DNA of 57,636 bases from Pseudoglutamicibacter cumminsii. GTDB taxonomy: Bacteria > Actinomycetota > Actinomycetes > Actinomycetales > Micrococcaceae. Shown piece after piece: positions 8,385 through 16,344 of this stretch; the stretch's first letter is position 1, and each line of letters starts with the position of its first letter. A program made the translations under genes and the position numbers. The DNA lies in the NCBI RefSeq assembly GCF_003143995.1, contig NZ_QFWG01000013.1, positions 1-57,636 of the forward strand. The letters run 5' to 3'. The notes under the pieces are model-generated. The model ran no database searches. It saw only the letters and a program-made list of their open reading frames with translations, and was not told where the DNA came from.

Positions 8385-9638
8385 ATGTCGTGGACAGCTA
8401 GGGAGTGGACCCCCTCTGACAATGCACGGCGCCCGCGCGACCGCTGGCACGGAACCTACTGGGCGTACCAACCGTTCTCACTCACCACACCTGAATGGCG
8501 CATCGACCCGGCAGTAGCGGCCGAAGCCGGGCGCGTGGAACGGCGCATCCGAAACCTGAAGTTTCACGACGCCGCAGGCAAACTCGAAGCCGTCTCCCGC
8601 CACCTTCTGCGTAGCGAAGCAGTCTCAAGCTCCTACATGGAAGGGCTACGGTCTAACGCACGAAACATCGTGGTCGAAGAGCTCAAACGACTCGAACAAC
8701 CCACGAACAGCACCCTTGATGCTCGGAATCCGTCGGTAGCGGCAGAAGTCGCCGCCAACATCGCGGCCCTCACGAGCGCTGTTGAACGCCTCGGCGTAGC
8801 CGAAAACATCACGTGGGCTGACATCGAAAAGCTACAGACCGAACTGTTACCCCATCTGAGCGCCTCAGGTATTCGTGACAGGCAGAACTGGGTGGGCGGG
8901 AGCGAGATCCACCCAGGGGAAGCCGAGTTCATTCCTCCCACGGAAGACGCTCTAGTTCCCGCGGTTGAGGACCTCGTGGAATTCATGAGCGGCGCCGCCG
9001 TAGGGTGCCTTATCCAGGCCGGCCTGGTGCATGCGCAGTTCGAAACCCTGCACCCTTTCGCTGACGGCAACGGGCGCATCGGCCGCGCACTCATCCACAC
9101 CGTACTTGTCCGGGGCGGCCTCACAGAAAGCTCCGTACTGCCCATCAGCCAGGTTCTACTCACACGCTCAGATGAATACATTTCCGGGCTCATGGCATTC
9201 CGCGGCATCCCGCACGGTGCTGAGCTCGCATCGGACGCTGAACCGGTCCGTGAGCTCAACGTCAGCGAAGGCATCAACGCATGGCTCCGGACATTCATCG
9301 CGGCCGCTGATGCCGCTGTGGATCTTGCGTCTGCGCTCAGGGATGAGCTCGACGAGTTTGAACGCGATGCCCGGGACATGGTCGCCACCTATGCCGAGCA
9401 GACCGGCAAACGAAAACCGCGCGAAGACTCAACCGTGTGGAAGATCCTTGATGTTCTACCCAAGCTCCCGATGCTCACCGTCGGCCTGGCAGCCCAACTA
9501 ACCGGAACAACCACCACGTCAGCGAAGAACGCTCTTGACCATCTCTTGAAAACCGGGGTGCTTGAGCCACTCAATGTGGGAAAGGGGAAACGCGGCTTCG
9601 TTTCCAAAGACCTCATCGAATTGCTGGCATCCAGCTAG
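8385..9638 (+). CDS. Fic family protein (class II) with C-terminal winged helix
   Basis: Fic enzymes transfer AMP or another phosphate-containing group to hydroxyl side chains of target proteins. The complete catalytic motif HPFADGNGRIGR lies at about residues 223-234. An inhibitory helix of the (S/T)xxxE(G/N) type, SSYMEG, lies upstream near residues 82-87. This makes it a class II Fic whose activity is blocked in cis until relieved. The N-terminal part (WHGTYWAYQP) is typical of DNA-regulator-like Fic proteins. The last 70 residues form a winged helix (TVWKILDVLP, LTVGLAAQLTG, ALDHLLKTGVLEP). I chose ATG 8385 because GAAGG at 8371-8375 is 9 bp away; a GTG at 8379 is only 3 bp away. The two upstream palindromes suggest autoregulation. 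The target is unknown. Confidence 0.88.
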   Translation: MSWTAREWTPSDNARRPRDRWHGTYWAYQPFSLTTPEWRIDPAVAAEAGRVERRIRNLKFHDAAGKLEAVSRHLLRSEAVSSSYMEGLRSNARNIVVEELKRLEQPTNSTLDARNPSVAAEVAANIAALTSAVERLGVAENITWADIEKLQTELLPHLSASGIRDRQNWVGGSEIHPGEAEFIPPTEDALVPAVEDLVEFMSGAAVGCLIQAGLVHAQFETLHPFADGNGRIGRALIHTVLVRGGLTESSVLPISQVLLTRSDEYISGLMAFRGIPHGAELASDAEPVRELNVSEGINAWLRTFIAAADAAVDLASALRDELDEFERDARDMVATYAEQTGKRKPREDSTVWKILDVLPKLPMLTVGLAAQLTGTTTTSAKNALDHLLKTGVLEPLNVGKGKRGFVSKDLIELLASS

Positions 9639-9677
9639 TCAGCGGTCGGCTTCGGCATCACCCGACGCAGCCGATGA

Positions 9678-10136
9678 CCCATCGCCTCACGCAGGGCCTC
9701 GCGCGTCTTGGCGCTGAGCGCCTCGGCCCTGCCCAGCGTGGTGGTTGCCGGACTGGCAGCGTGGTGGCGGTTCGATGTGGAGTTCTCTTTAGACTGGCCG
9801 CTGCTGATTACCGGAGTGCTCCTGGTGACCGTGATGGCCACCGCTGTGGGCTACGCGATCGCTGTGACCCTACCGGCGATGCTGGCGCAGGTCGTCAGCC
9901 AGGTGATGGTGTTCTTCGTGCTCATGTTCTCCCCCGTGACCTTCCCGGTGGAACGGCTACCCGACTGGTACGCCCGAGTGCACAAGCTACTGCCGGTCAT
10001 GCCCGCCGGGGACGTGATCCGCGCCGGACTGGTCTCTGACACCTACTCCGTCGGTGGGCAGGCTCTGCTGGTACTGGCGGCCTGGACCGTGGCAGGCATC
10101 GGGCTGACACTGCTGGCCCTGACGCGCAGGAAGTGA
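9678..10136 (+). pseudogene. 3' remnant of an ABC-2 type transporter permease
   Basis: An open frame from 9678 (after TGA 9675) encodes about 150 residues with at least four hydrophobic segments. These match the C-terminal half of ABC-2 permeases: a membrane helix around VLLVTVMATAVGYAIAVTL, then VVSQVMVFFVLMFSPVTFPVERLPDWY, the SPV...P..LP motif that ends this family. Full-length members are about 250 residues, there is no ATP-binding partner nearby, and no ribosome-binding site precedes the possible TTG 9708. The first 40 bp may instead belong to another broken gene on the minus strand (GHRLRRVMPKPTAD then stop, 9635-9720), so the junction looks chimeric. Confidence 0.7.
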
Positions 10137-10198
10137 CGGGACGAGGATGCTAGCGTAAAGGCATCGAGCGCCGATGTAGATCGGTGCACCTTACCCCA

Positions 10199-10230
10199 CG
10201 ACCCCGAGCTTCACGCTCGGGGTCGTTGTA
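10199..10230 (+). terminator. Hairpin terminator after the ABC-2 remnant
   Basis: Inverted repeat CGACCCCGAGC / GCTCGGGGTCG (10199-10209 and 10215-10225) with a 5-base loop, followed by TTGTATTT. It can serve the plus-strand remnant and sits just beyond the convergent lipoprotein gene. Confidence 0.75.
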
Positions 10231-10263
10231 TTTCCGGGTAAGAATGGGATTCATGCGCCAGCG

Positions 10264-11052
10264 TCACCGTGGCTGGTTGTCGAGGTGGAGGATGATCCAC
10301 CTCCCCACGGATGGGGTGTACTCCATGGTCATCGTGGAGCGGAACGTGTTCGGCCGCGCCACCACCTGCGGGCGGCCGTTCTCAACGAGGGTCACCTCGT
10401 TCTCAAAGAAATCGAAGGATGCGACAACTACCCCCGGCCGGTCAGGATGCTCCTGGATTTGTAGCGTGCGTTCGTCATAGGTGAGCCCGTCACCCACGTA
10501 CCAGTTGCCCTTGGAATACGTCAGATGATTCACACTTGTGGCGTATAGCCAGCAGGTTTCACAGCTTGCCGACGCCACATCAGCTAGCGGCCGCGCCTTA
10601 CCGGTCTGCCGAACATATTCTTGGGAAGCCATGAAGTACCGCACGGTCTCCTTGACGCCGGCTCGGTCGTTTTTCACATTCGGACTCAGCCGCGGGATAG
10701 GCACGTTCCGCGCAGGATGACTCAGCGTAGCTTTCTCATAGGGGCCCGACGGCTGGGTCAGCTTTGAAAGGTCAGGTTTCAGCCCGCCGTTACTCGGGTG
10801 ATTACGCGGCGCCGAATAGCTCGGTGCCGGCGTCGTTTGACTCTGATGCTGCTGGTTCTAATGCTGTTGCGTCGGAGTCTGCTGCGGCTGCCCCTGCTGA
10901 CCTTGTTGCTGCGGCTGACCCTGCTGCTGTTGAGGCATCATCTGCTGACTTTGGCCCTGCTCCTGCTGTGGCGCATCGTTATTGCTTTGGGAACAGCTGG
11001 CCAAGCCAACACTGAGGAGGACGGCGGAGAGGGCGGCGGTGGTGCGACGCAT
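10264..11052 (-). pseudogene. DUF6318-like lipoprotein interrupted by an in-frame TAG
   Basis: From ATG 11052, with AAAGG 7 bp upstream, a signal peptide ends in lipobox LASC. A Gln/Pro-rich linker then runs to a TAG at 10858-10860. The same reading frame continues without shift after the TAG through the rest of the linker into a folded domain that ends at 10264 (ETVRYFMASQEYVRQTG, then CETCWLYA). This resembles the DUF6318 domain of actinobacterial lipoproteins. One C-to-T change (CAG to TAG) in the glutamine run explains the break, and the repaired protein would have about 262 residues. A GTG at 10704 could start the domain alone but would lack export. This is therefore either a nonsense pseudogene or a base error. 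Confidence 0.75.
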
Positions 11053-11166
11053 GCGGAGCCTTTCGAACTCAAAAGCGGCGGGGTGCGGACCCACGATTTT
11101 TATTTCACCACAGCCACGCGAATGAGCACCATACTTCCCTTAGACACGGAATCGCGTCGCACACTC

Positions 11167-12078
11167 CTAATTGACATTCCAAAGCTCTAGAGTTTCCCAA
11201 TTCGCAGGAGCACCCGTTCGCGAAAGTGGAACCACATCATTGTGTGGATAGGTGTTCAGAAGTCGAGGCAAACGGCTACCTTCCGACAGCCCCAACTCAC
11301 GGTTCAAATACTGAACCATAGTGAGCTGGCCGAACAGTCTATTCACCACACTCCGCACAGCTTGCATCGTGGGGTGATTGTTCAGCTTGGGTTTGATGTC
11401 GAAAGTACGGTTATACATGCGAGCGTGGTGAGCAGCAAGGTTACGAAGAATGTTGAGTGATTTGAGCCAAGATTCCAGTTGAGCAGCGTTCAAGCCGCAC
11501 CCAGCGGCGATCGCGGCACGTGCCCTGTTGGGAGCCATACCGAAAAGATGCGAGGCCATGCCCCAGTCCATGATTTCGACAGCCGCCCATACCGGAAGCT
11601 GTCCTCCATACTTTGCCCGATGGTGATGAACGAAATCCTCTTTTGACTTCGCAAGCTCCCGCTCGAAACGTGAAATCCACACGCTGTATACGACCCTGCC
11701 CTGCTTGTCGCGTTGAGCCGCCCGTGCACCCAGTTTTTCTGGTTTCAAGTAGATCAAAGGGTCAATGGCACCCAGTTCATGCCCAAGCATGGCCCTCACT
11801 GCCAGCTCGAGCCTATCCAGTTCGGTAAAGACTGCCCGCCGCAATCTTTCGTCGAACCTATACAAGTCAAGCACCAGATCAAACGAAGCCTCATCAATAA
11901 AATCATCCAGCGGCATTCTCTTATCCGGTGTACGACGGCGCATTGGATACCAATAACCAGACAGCCGGTAATAGCTGATCCGAGATAGATGCTGTTCCGC
12001 CATGTTCGTATCAGCTATGTGCATCCCCCGAGCTTGGAGCACGTTAACCAATTCGGAGACAGTCTTGAAATGCTTCAT
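11167..12078 (-). CDS. abiF: AbiF/AbiD (Abi_2 family) HEPN abortive-infection protein
   Basis: A 303-residue protein of the Abi_2 family, with the hallmark N-terminal block ISYYRLSGYWYP (34-45), the middle block FDERLRRAVFTELDRLE and the C-terminal HEPN ribonuclease motif Rx4H: R212-NLAA-H217, with R220 nearby. Abi_2/AbiF proteins act in phage-induced growth arrest, probably by cleaving RNA. Published work links them to a neighbouring structured RNA and to the ancestry of the Cas13 nucleases. That fits here: a compact RNA with its own promoter and terminator lies 36 bp upstream on the same strand. GAGGA about 12 bp before the ATG is the likely ribosome-binding site. All motifs look intact. 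I am sure of the family; activity is inferred. Confidence 0.92.
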   Translation of the reverse strand: MKHFKTVSELVNVLQARGMHIADTNMAEQHLSRISYYRLSGYWYPMRRRTPDKRMPLDDFIDEASFDLVLDLYRFDERLRRAVFTELDRLELAVRAMLGHELGAIDPLIYLKPEKLGARAAQRDKQGRVVYSVWISRFERELAKSKEDFVHHHRAKYGGQLPVWAAVEIMDWGMASHLFGMAPNRARAAIAAGCGLNAAQLESWLKSLNILRNLAAHHARMYNRTFDIKPKLNNHPTMQAVRSVVNRLFGQLTMVQYLNRELGLSEGSRLPRLLNTYPHNDVVPLSRTGAPANWETLELWNVN

Positions 12079-12113
12079 CGCAACCGTTAGTCCTCTTCTA
12101 GAAAAGACTCTCG

Positions 12114-12173
12114 AGAAAAGAAAAGACCGGCCCTGGGCTCCCGCGAAAGCGGGTAGCGGTACCGGTCATGTTG
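12114..12173 (-). ncRNA. Candidate AbiF-associated structured RNA
   Basis: Read on the minus strand, the segment starts about 7 nt after a TAGAAT box and forms two nested stems. The outer one pairs GACCGG (12167-12162) with CCGGTC (12130-12125). The inner one is CCCGC-TTTC-GCGGG (12153-12140), extended by GCT/AGC across one bulged A. A T-rich tract (12124-12115) follows, so the whole RNA of about 60 nt resembles a self-terminating transcript. Rfam holds an abiF RNA motif found upstream of Abi_2 genes, and the position and orientation match that description, although I cannot run the model here. Probable role: RNA antitoxin or guide-like partner of AbiF, and a partial terminator that limits abiF read-through. 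Confidence 0.72.
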
Positions 12174-12179
12174 CGTTCG

Positions 12180-12209
12180 ATTCTACTGATACTCCTGCCA
12201 CTACGGCAA
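12180..12209 (-). promoter_or_regulatory. Promoter for the AbiF RNA
   Basis: On the minus strand TTGCCG (12209-12204) and TAGAAT (12185-12180) are separated by 18 bp, a good sigma-70-type match. It would start the RNA near 12173 and read through into abiF when termination fails. Confidence 0.6.
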
Positions 12210-12318
12210 CCCTCGTGTGATGGACAGCATCGCTCTGCTCCGCGATGTGCTTGGTGGTGAAACTTGGGAACGCGCCAGCACGAACCACAGACACAAGATT
12301 TGCGGACACATGCGCGAG

Positions 12319-12355
12319 CGGCGGCCGCGGATAGAAACTTATCCGGGGCCGCCGC
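12319..12355 (-). terminator. Long hairpin after the nitrilase gene
   Basis: A near-perfect 16-bp inverted repeat (arms 12319-12334 and 12340-12355, GCGGCGGCC...GGATA type, one mismatch) lies 22 bp after the nitrilase stop. There is no U-tract, as is common in high-GC actinobacteria. It isolates the abiF locus from the gene upstream. Confidence 0.65.
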
Positions 12356-12377
12356 TTCGATAGTGTGCAGGCGTCAG

Positions 12378-13211
12378 TCACATCACGCGGACGTGATTCT
12401 CACCCTCCAAGCGCGAGTTCTGCAGCACAGGCAACTTCTCGCGTGCAGGCGCCACCGCATCAAGATCAAGATCGACTACCAGCAGTTCAACGTCGCTTCC
12501 CGCCGATGCGATCATGTTGCCGTCCGGACCCGCCACAAAGGAATGCCCCACACCGTTCGGGGAACCAGGAGTCGACTCCGCCCCGGTCACCGCCGTATCC
12601 GCCTGGTCGCACCCGACCACAAATGCCGTCGCATCCAAGGCGCGCGCACGGCCCAACAGTTGAAGCTGCTCAACCTTGCCTTCGCCCGAGCCCCACGAAA
12701 TCGAGCACACAATCACATCAGCACCTGCGCGTGCCAACGAGGTGTACAAGGCCGGGAACCGCACGTCATAACAGATCGTCAAACCTACGGTGACACCGTC
12801 AATGTTCACCGCAACAAGATCATCCCCCGGAACCACCGCATCGGACTCCTTGTGTCCGAACGCATCGAAGAGGTGAATCTTGTCGTAATGCGCCTCGACC
12901 TTTTCGCCGGCAGCATCGACGCCCGTCACGAACAACGTATTGATGACGCGGCCGCCGCCACCCGGGCGGAACATGCCCACAGCCACCACCACGCCAGCTT
13001 CAGCCGCCAGCTCACGCACACGCTGAGCAAACGGACCATCCAACTCCTCCGCGGCATCGGCCAGGTTGCTACCGAACGGGACCATCGTCGCCTCCGGGAA
13101 CACCACCAGCCGCGCCCCCTGCTCAGTAGCGTCCGCAACGTTGCGCTGAATCAGGTCCAGGTTCTTCTGCTTATCCGAGCTCGAATTGATCTGAGCGATT
13201 GCTACCTTCAC
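12378..13211 (-). CDS. Carbon-nitrogen hydrolase (nitrilase superfamily)
   Basis: A 277-residue amidase or nitrilase-fold enzyme with the full Glu-Lys-Cys triad: E40 in VVFPEAT, K111 in YDKIHLFDAFG and C147 in TICYDVRFP. The KIHLFD and CYDVRFP contexts are closest to the Nit1/Nit2-like and omega-amidase branch, which hydrolyses small omega-amides such as deaminated glutathione or 2-oxoglutaramate. The exact substrate is open. It is divergent from a GntR regulator, with a palindrome in the shared 99-bp region, and belongs by context to a catabolic group with an MHS transporter and a DUF2848 protein. It is intact and of normal length. Confidence 0.88.
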   Translation of the reverse strand: MKVAIAQINSSSDKQKNLDLIQRNVADATEQGARLVVFPEATMVPFGSNLADAAEELDGPFAQRVRELAAEAGVVVAVGMFRPGGGGRVINTLFVTGVDAAGEKVEAHYDKIHLFDAFGHKESDAVVPGDDLVAVNIDGVTVGLTICYDVRFPALYTSLARAGADVIVCSISWGSGEGKVEQLQLLGRARALDATAFVVGCDQADTAVTGAESTPGSPNGVGHSFVAGPDGNMIASAGSDVELLVVDLDLDAVAPAREKLPVLQNSRLEGENHVRVM

Positions 13212-13248
13212 TGAACTTCCTTCCTCACCCCAGCTACTGCGCCGGTTC

Positions 13249-13257
13249 TTGTCGACA
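13249..13257. promoter_or_regulatory. Possible GntR operator in the nitrilase/gntR divergent region
   Basis: TTGTCGACA with the palindromic core TGTCGACA lies between the two divergent starts. It resembles the TTGTATACA palindrome upstream of the transporter and DUF2848 genes. FCD-type GntR proteins commonly bind such TTGT-N2-ACAA sites. Confidence 0.45.
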
Positions 13258-13310
13258 CAAACGTTGACCTGCTATGAACATCTAAATAGCGAAAGGCTAG
13301 GGTTGAAACT

Positions 13311-13979
13311 ATGGCTAAACTTGTTGGTCCGGCTGCCCGCATCGCCGCATACGAACGATTGCGGGAGCTCGTGCTCACTGACCCTGAAGTACAGGGAACC
13401 TTCCTCACCGAAGCCACCTTGGTGGAACGGCTGGGGCTTTCGCGAACCCCAATCCGCGAAGCCCTCATCATGCTCGCCGCCGATGAATTCGTTGAGTTGA
13501 TCCCCCACCGCGGTGCGTACGTTCCGCCGACAACAGCCAAGAACGTCCGCGACACTTTCGCGATGCGGTCCCTCATCGAAGAGCACTGTGCCCGCGCGAC
13601 CATCGCCGCCGACACCGTGCCCCGCGCCGCGATGCGAACCCTCCTAGCCGAACAAGAAGCCCTCGACATCGCAACCGCGAACCGTAAAGAGTTCATCTCG
13701 ATCGACCAGGCCTTCCACGCCGCCCTCGTCAACGCCGCAGACAACGCCGTCATGTCGCAGATGTACCACAAGCTGCGCGTCACCCACATGCGTTTCGGTA
13801 TCAGCGCGGCCATGAATGAGGGCCGTTTTCAAGAGGTCCTGCGTGAACACCACGCCATCTTCGACGCCCTTGACGCCGGCGATGCAGACGCCGCAGTCGC
13901 CGCGATCCGTGACCACATCACCATCACCCGGGATATCCTCCTCGGCCAGCTTGACCGTGGGAAGAGCTTCCCCTGGTAA
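13311..13979 (+). CDS. GntR family regulator, FCD subfamily
   Basis: A 222-residue DNA-binding regulator. The N-terminal winged helix (residues 10-75) includes the recognition segment LVERLGLSRTPIREALIML. From about residue 85 comes an all-helical FCD ligand domain (RDTFAMRSLIEEHCARATI; an Asp/His-rich core with HAALVNAADN, then EHHAIFDALDAGDADAA and the terminal RDHITITRD), which usually binds a carboxylate together with a metal. It lies between the nitrilase gene and the transporter gene. TTGT-ACA palindromes in both flanking divergent regions make it the likely local regulator. Ligand unknown; perhaps the transported acid. Confidence 0.9.
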   Translation: MAKLVGPAARIAAYERLRELVLTDPEVQGTFLTEATLVERLGLSRTPIREALIMLAADEFVELIPHRGAYVPPTTAKNVRDTFAMRSLIEEHCARATIAADTVPRAAMRTLLAEQEALDIATANRKEFISIDQAFHAALVNAADNAVMSQMYHKLRVTHMRFGISAAMNEGRFQEVLREHHAIFDALDAGDADAAVAAIRDHITITRDILLGQLDRGKSFPW

Positions 13980-14016
13980 CAGCGGCGGTCACGGACCGCG
14001 GAACCGCAGCTGATCT

Positions 14017-15375
14017 TTAGTTCTCCGCGATGACCGGGCGGGACTTGTGGATGGACTCGAGGTATTCGTAGTCCTCTTCCACGTTGTTGTCGCGACCCAT
14101 GACCAAACCGATGATGGTCACGCTGCAGGCGACCGCCAAGTAGAGAGCGACGAAGACCCAGGTTCCGGTCTTATCGAGCAGCAGCGTAAACATTGCCGGA
14201 GCGATAGCACCACCCAGAACACCGGCGATGGTGTACGCCAGGGATGCGCCCGTGTAACGCAGACGTGGGTGGAACTGCTCGATCACGAATGCCGCTTGTG
14301 GGCCGTACATGAACGAGTGGAAGAACAGACCAATCGGGATACCCACGTACATCCACAGGGTTGGGTTGGTGTGTAGCAGGAGGAAGAAAATGAAGCCCCA
14401 CGTTGCCGCCGCCACAGCGGAAACACCGTAGACCCAGCGGCGATTGATCTTGTCCGAGATGTGCCCAGCCAGCGGGATACAAACCAGCTGGAAAACGGAA
14501 CCGATCATGACAGCCGACAACACCATCGTGCGTTCAAGATCCAAAACCAGCGTGCCGTAAGCCAGCGTGAACACGGTGAACAGCGCGTACGTCACGTCCG
14601 GGCCGATGCGGGAAAGGATCGCGGAAACCAGCTGCTTAGGCTCAGACTTGAGTAGCTCGGTGATCGGCTTCTCTGGCTTGTCGCCGGATTCCTCCACGGC
14701 GCGGAACACCGGGGTGTCCTCCAGCTTGAGGCGAATCCACAAACCGAAAGCGACCAGCAGCGCAGAAACCAGGAACGCTACACGCCAACCCCATGACATG
14801 AACTGATCGTTCGTGAGGACGAGGGAAAGCAGCGCGAAAGCACCGTTAGCGAGCAGGTTACCTGCAGGAGGGCCAACCTGTGCAGCGGAAGACCAGAAGC
14901 CGCGGCGTTCAGGCTCTCCGTACTCACCGGAGAGCAAGACGGCGCCGCCCCACTCGCCACCAACGCCAACGCCCTGCGCGAAGCGCAACAGCACCAGGAT
15001 GATCGGAGCGGCAACACCAATCTGAGCATAGGTTGGCAGAACACCAATCAGGACGGTCGCGATACCAATCAGAATCAGTGTCCACACCAGGATGTTCTTA
15101 CGGCCCACCCGGTCACCGAGGCGACCGAAAACGATGCCGCCAACCGGGCGCGAAATGTAACCCACCGCGTACGTGGAGAACGCCAGCAAGACGCCGGTCA
15201 TCGGGTCATCGGTAGGGAAAAACAGTTGCGGGAAGACGATGGCCGCGGCGGCGGAGTAGATCGCGAAGTCGTACCACTCCAGCGTGGTTCCGCTCAGACT
15301 CGCCACGAAGGCCTTGTACAAATCTTTCTTTGAAACTTCCGGCTTTGCGTTAGCCGGACTAGGCGTCGAGCTCAC
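14017..15375 (-). CDS. MFS transporter, metabolite:H+ symporter (MHS) type
   Basis: A twelve-helix permease of about 452 residues. Family signs are GTTLEWYDFAIYSAAA at the start of helix 1, the loop 2-3 motif FGRLGDRVGRKNIL, and RFAQGVGVGGEWGGA, the very conserved MHS helix-4 motif shared with shikimate, alpha-ketoglutarate and proline symporters. It imports a small organic acid or zwitterion with protons. I place the start at GTG 15375 (SSTPSPANAK) because GAAAGG lies 8 bp before it; an upstream in-frame ATG at 15408 lacks such a site. It is divergent from DUF2848, with a strong palindrome between the two. Confidence 0.9.
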   Translation of the reverse strand: MSSTPSPANAKPEVSKKDLYKAFVASLSGTTLEWYDFAIYSAAAAIVFPQLFFPTDDPMTGVLLAFSTYAVGYISRPVGGIVFGRLGDRVGRKNILVWTLILIGIATVLIGVLPTYAQIGVAAPIILVLLRFAQGVGVGGEWGGAVLLSGEYGEPERRGFWSSAAQVGPPAGNLLANGAFALLSLVLTNDQFMSWGWRVAFLVSALLVAFGLWIRLKLEDTPVFRAVEESGDKPEKPITELLKSEPKQLVSAILSRIGPDVTYALFTVFTLAYGTLVLDLERTMVLSAVMIGSVFQLVCIPLAGHISDKINRRWVYGVSAVAAATWGFIFFLLLHTNPTLWMYVGIPIGLFFHSFMYGPQAAFVIEQFHPRLRYTGASLAYTIAGVLGGAIAPAMFTLLLDKTGTWVFVALYLAVACSVTIIGLVMGRDNNVEEDYEYLESIHKSRPVIAEN

Positions 15376-15423
15376 TTCGAACAACCTTTCGTTAGTGAAG
15401 CAGATCACAGGTATCGTTGATTA

Positions 15424-15438
15424 TATACAAGTTGTATA
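15424..15438. promoter_or_regulatory. GntR-type operator between the MHS transporter and DUF2848 genes
   Basis: TATACAA-G-TTGTATA is a perfect 7-bp inverted repeat. It overlaps a second palindrome, TTGTATACAA (15432-15441). It lies in the 129-bp divergent region, where it could repress both genes, and matches the operators of FCD-type GntR regulators. Confidence 0.65.
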
Positions 15439-15504
15439 CAAGAATGAACTCTGAGATTCTAAACCCGACGGCGCACACGAAAAAGCCCGAAAGGACGCAT
15501 GAAA

Positions 15505-16190
15505 ATGACCACGCTTAGCTTCGAACTACCTGACGGATCAACCGAAACAATCAACGTCAAGAAGCTCCTCAACGCCGGCTACGCGGGCCGCAATCAGGAG
15601 GACGTCCAGGCCCATATCGATGAACTTGCCGAGCTCGCGTTCCTGCCCCAACCACCATCCCATCGCTATACCCTGTGTCCCCTTACCTCGCGCAACAGAC
15701 CGAGGTTGTCGATGTCCAGCACAACAAGACATCCGGCGAAGCCGAGTGGGCCATCATCTTCACGGCCAACGACGTCTTGCTCACGGTGGCATGCGACCAC
15801 ACCGACCGTGCGTTGGAAGAGCACGGCGTCGCCTGGAGCAAGAACGCGTCTCCAGACGTGCTGGGCAAGAAGGCATGGCGTCTGAAGGACGTTGAAGAAA
15901 ACCTCGACGCCATCCGACTGGAGGCTTTTGTCACGGACGCCGACGGCAACGAAAAGCAGATCCAGAACGGAACCCTAGCTGAACTCTTGCCACCAAAGTA
16001 TTGGATTGAGAAGCTCACCGAACGCGGCGACGCCGAAGAAGGAACCATCTTGATCTCCGGCACCATCCCTATGGACGGCGAGGTCGACCAGTTCGCGAAC
16101 GCATGGCGCGTAGCGATGACTAACCCAGACACTGGCGACAGCATCGAAATCGCCTACACCGTCAAGCCGATGCCAGAACCAATCGGCTAA
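15505..16190 (+). pseudogene. DUF2848 family protein, frameshifted near codon 45
   Basis: From ATG 15505 (AAAGGA 9 bp upstream) the frame reads TTLSFELPDGSTETINV, then the N-terminal helix, up to DELAELAF. There it leaves the family pattern and stops at 15885. The remainder, starting as PVSPYLAQQTEVVDVQ, continues in another frame to 16190. Inserting one G into GAGCTCGCGTT (15631-15641) would restore ELGVPAPTTIPSLYPVSPYLA, the expected DUF2848 junction. The repaired protein of about 229 residues is normal for this fold, which is related to fumarylacetoacetate hydrolases and found beside transporters and amidases. It is either a fresh frameshift or a one-base sequencing error; the downstream part shows no decay. 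Confidence 0.8.
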
Positions 16191-16280
16191 ACCGAACCAC
16201 GCAGCCTCAGCCGACCGACCGTCGGTCTTGGGCTTGCATGGTTGTACAAGACAACACAGCACATGACAACACAGCACAAC

Positions 16281-16312
16281 AGCGGTGGCCCCTCCAAAGA
16301 GGGGCCACCGCT
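16281..16312. terminator. Bidirectional terminator
   Basis: Perfect 14-bp inverted repeat AGCGGTGGCCCCTC with loop CAAA (arms 16281-16294 and 16299-16312). It lies between the convergent DUF2848 and surface-protein genes. A 13-bp direct repeat (GACAACACAGCAC at 16250 and 16265) lies just before it. Confidence 0.85.
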
Positions 16313-16344
16313 TCGTTGTCAGCTAGCTACTGCTAGCGTGAGTT

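Noticed and set aside
9635-9841. 68-codon minus-strand frame with a convincing C-terminus
   Set aside because: Only the last 28 or so residues look real and the rest is antisense to the ABC-2 remnant; noted as a possible gene scrap, not called as a gene.
12378-13211. Nitrilase as part of the AbiF system
   Set aside because: A long hairpin separates it from the RNA promoter, and its divergent GntR partner places it in a catabolic group.
12264-13214. 316-codon plus-strand frame
   Set aside because: Exactly antisense to the nitrilase gene, which carries an intact Glu-Lys-Cys triad; Arg/His-rich shadow.
16250-16277. 13-bp direct repeat GACAACACAGCAC as a possible attachment site
   Set aside because: Copies are only 2 bp apart with no integrase or element between them; simple slippage.
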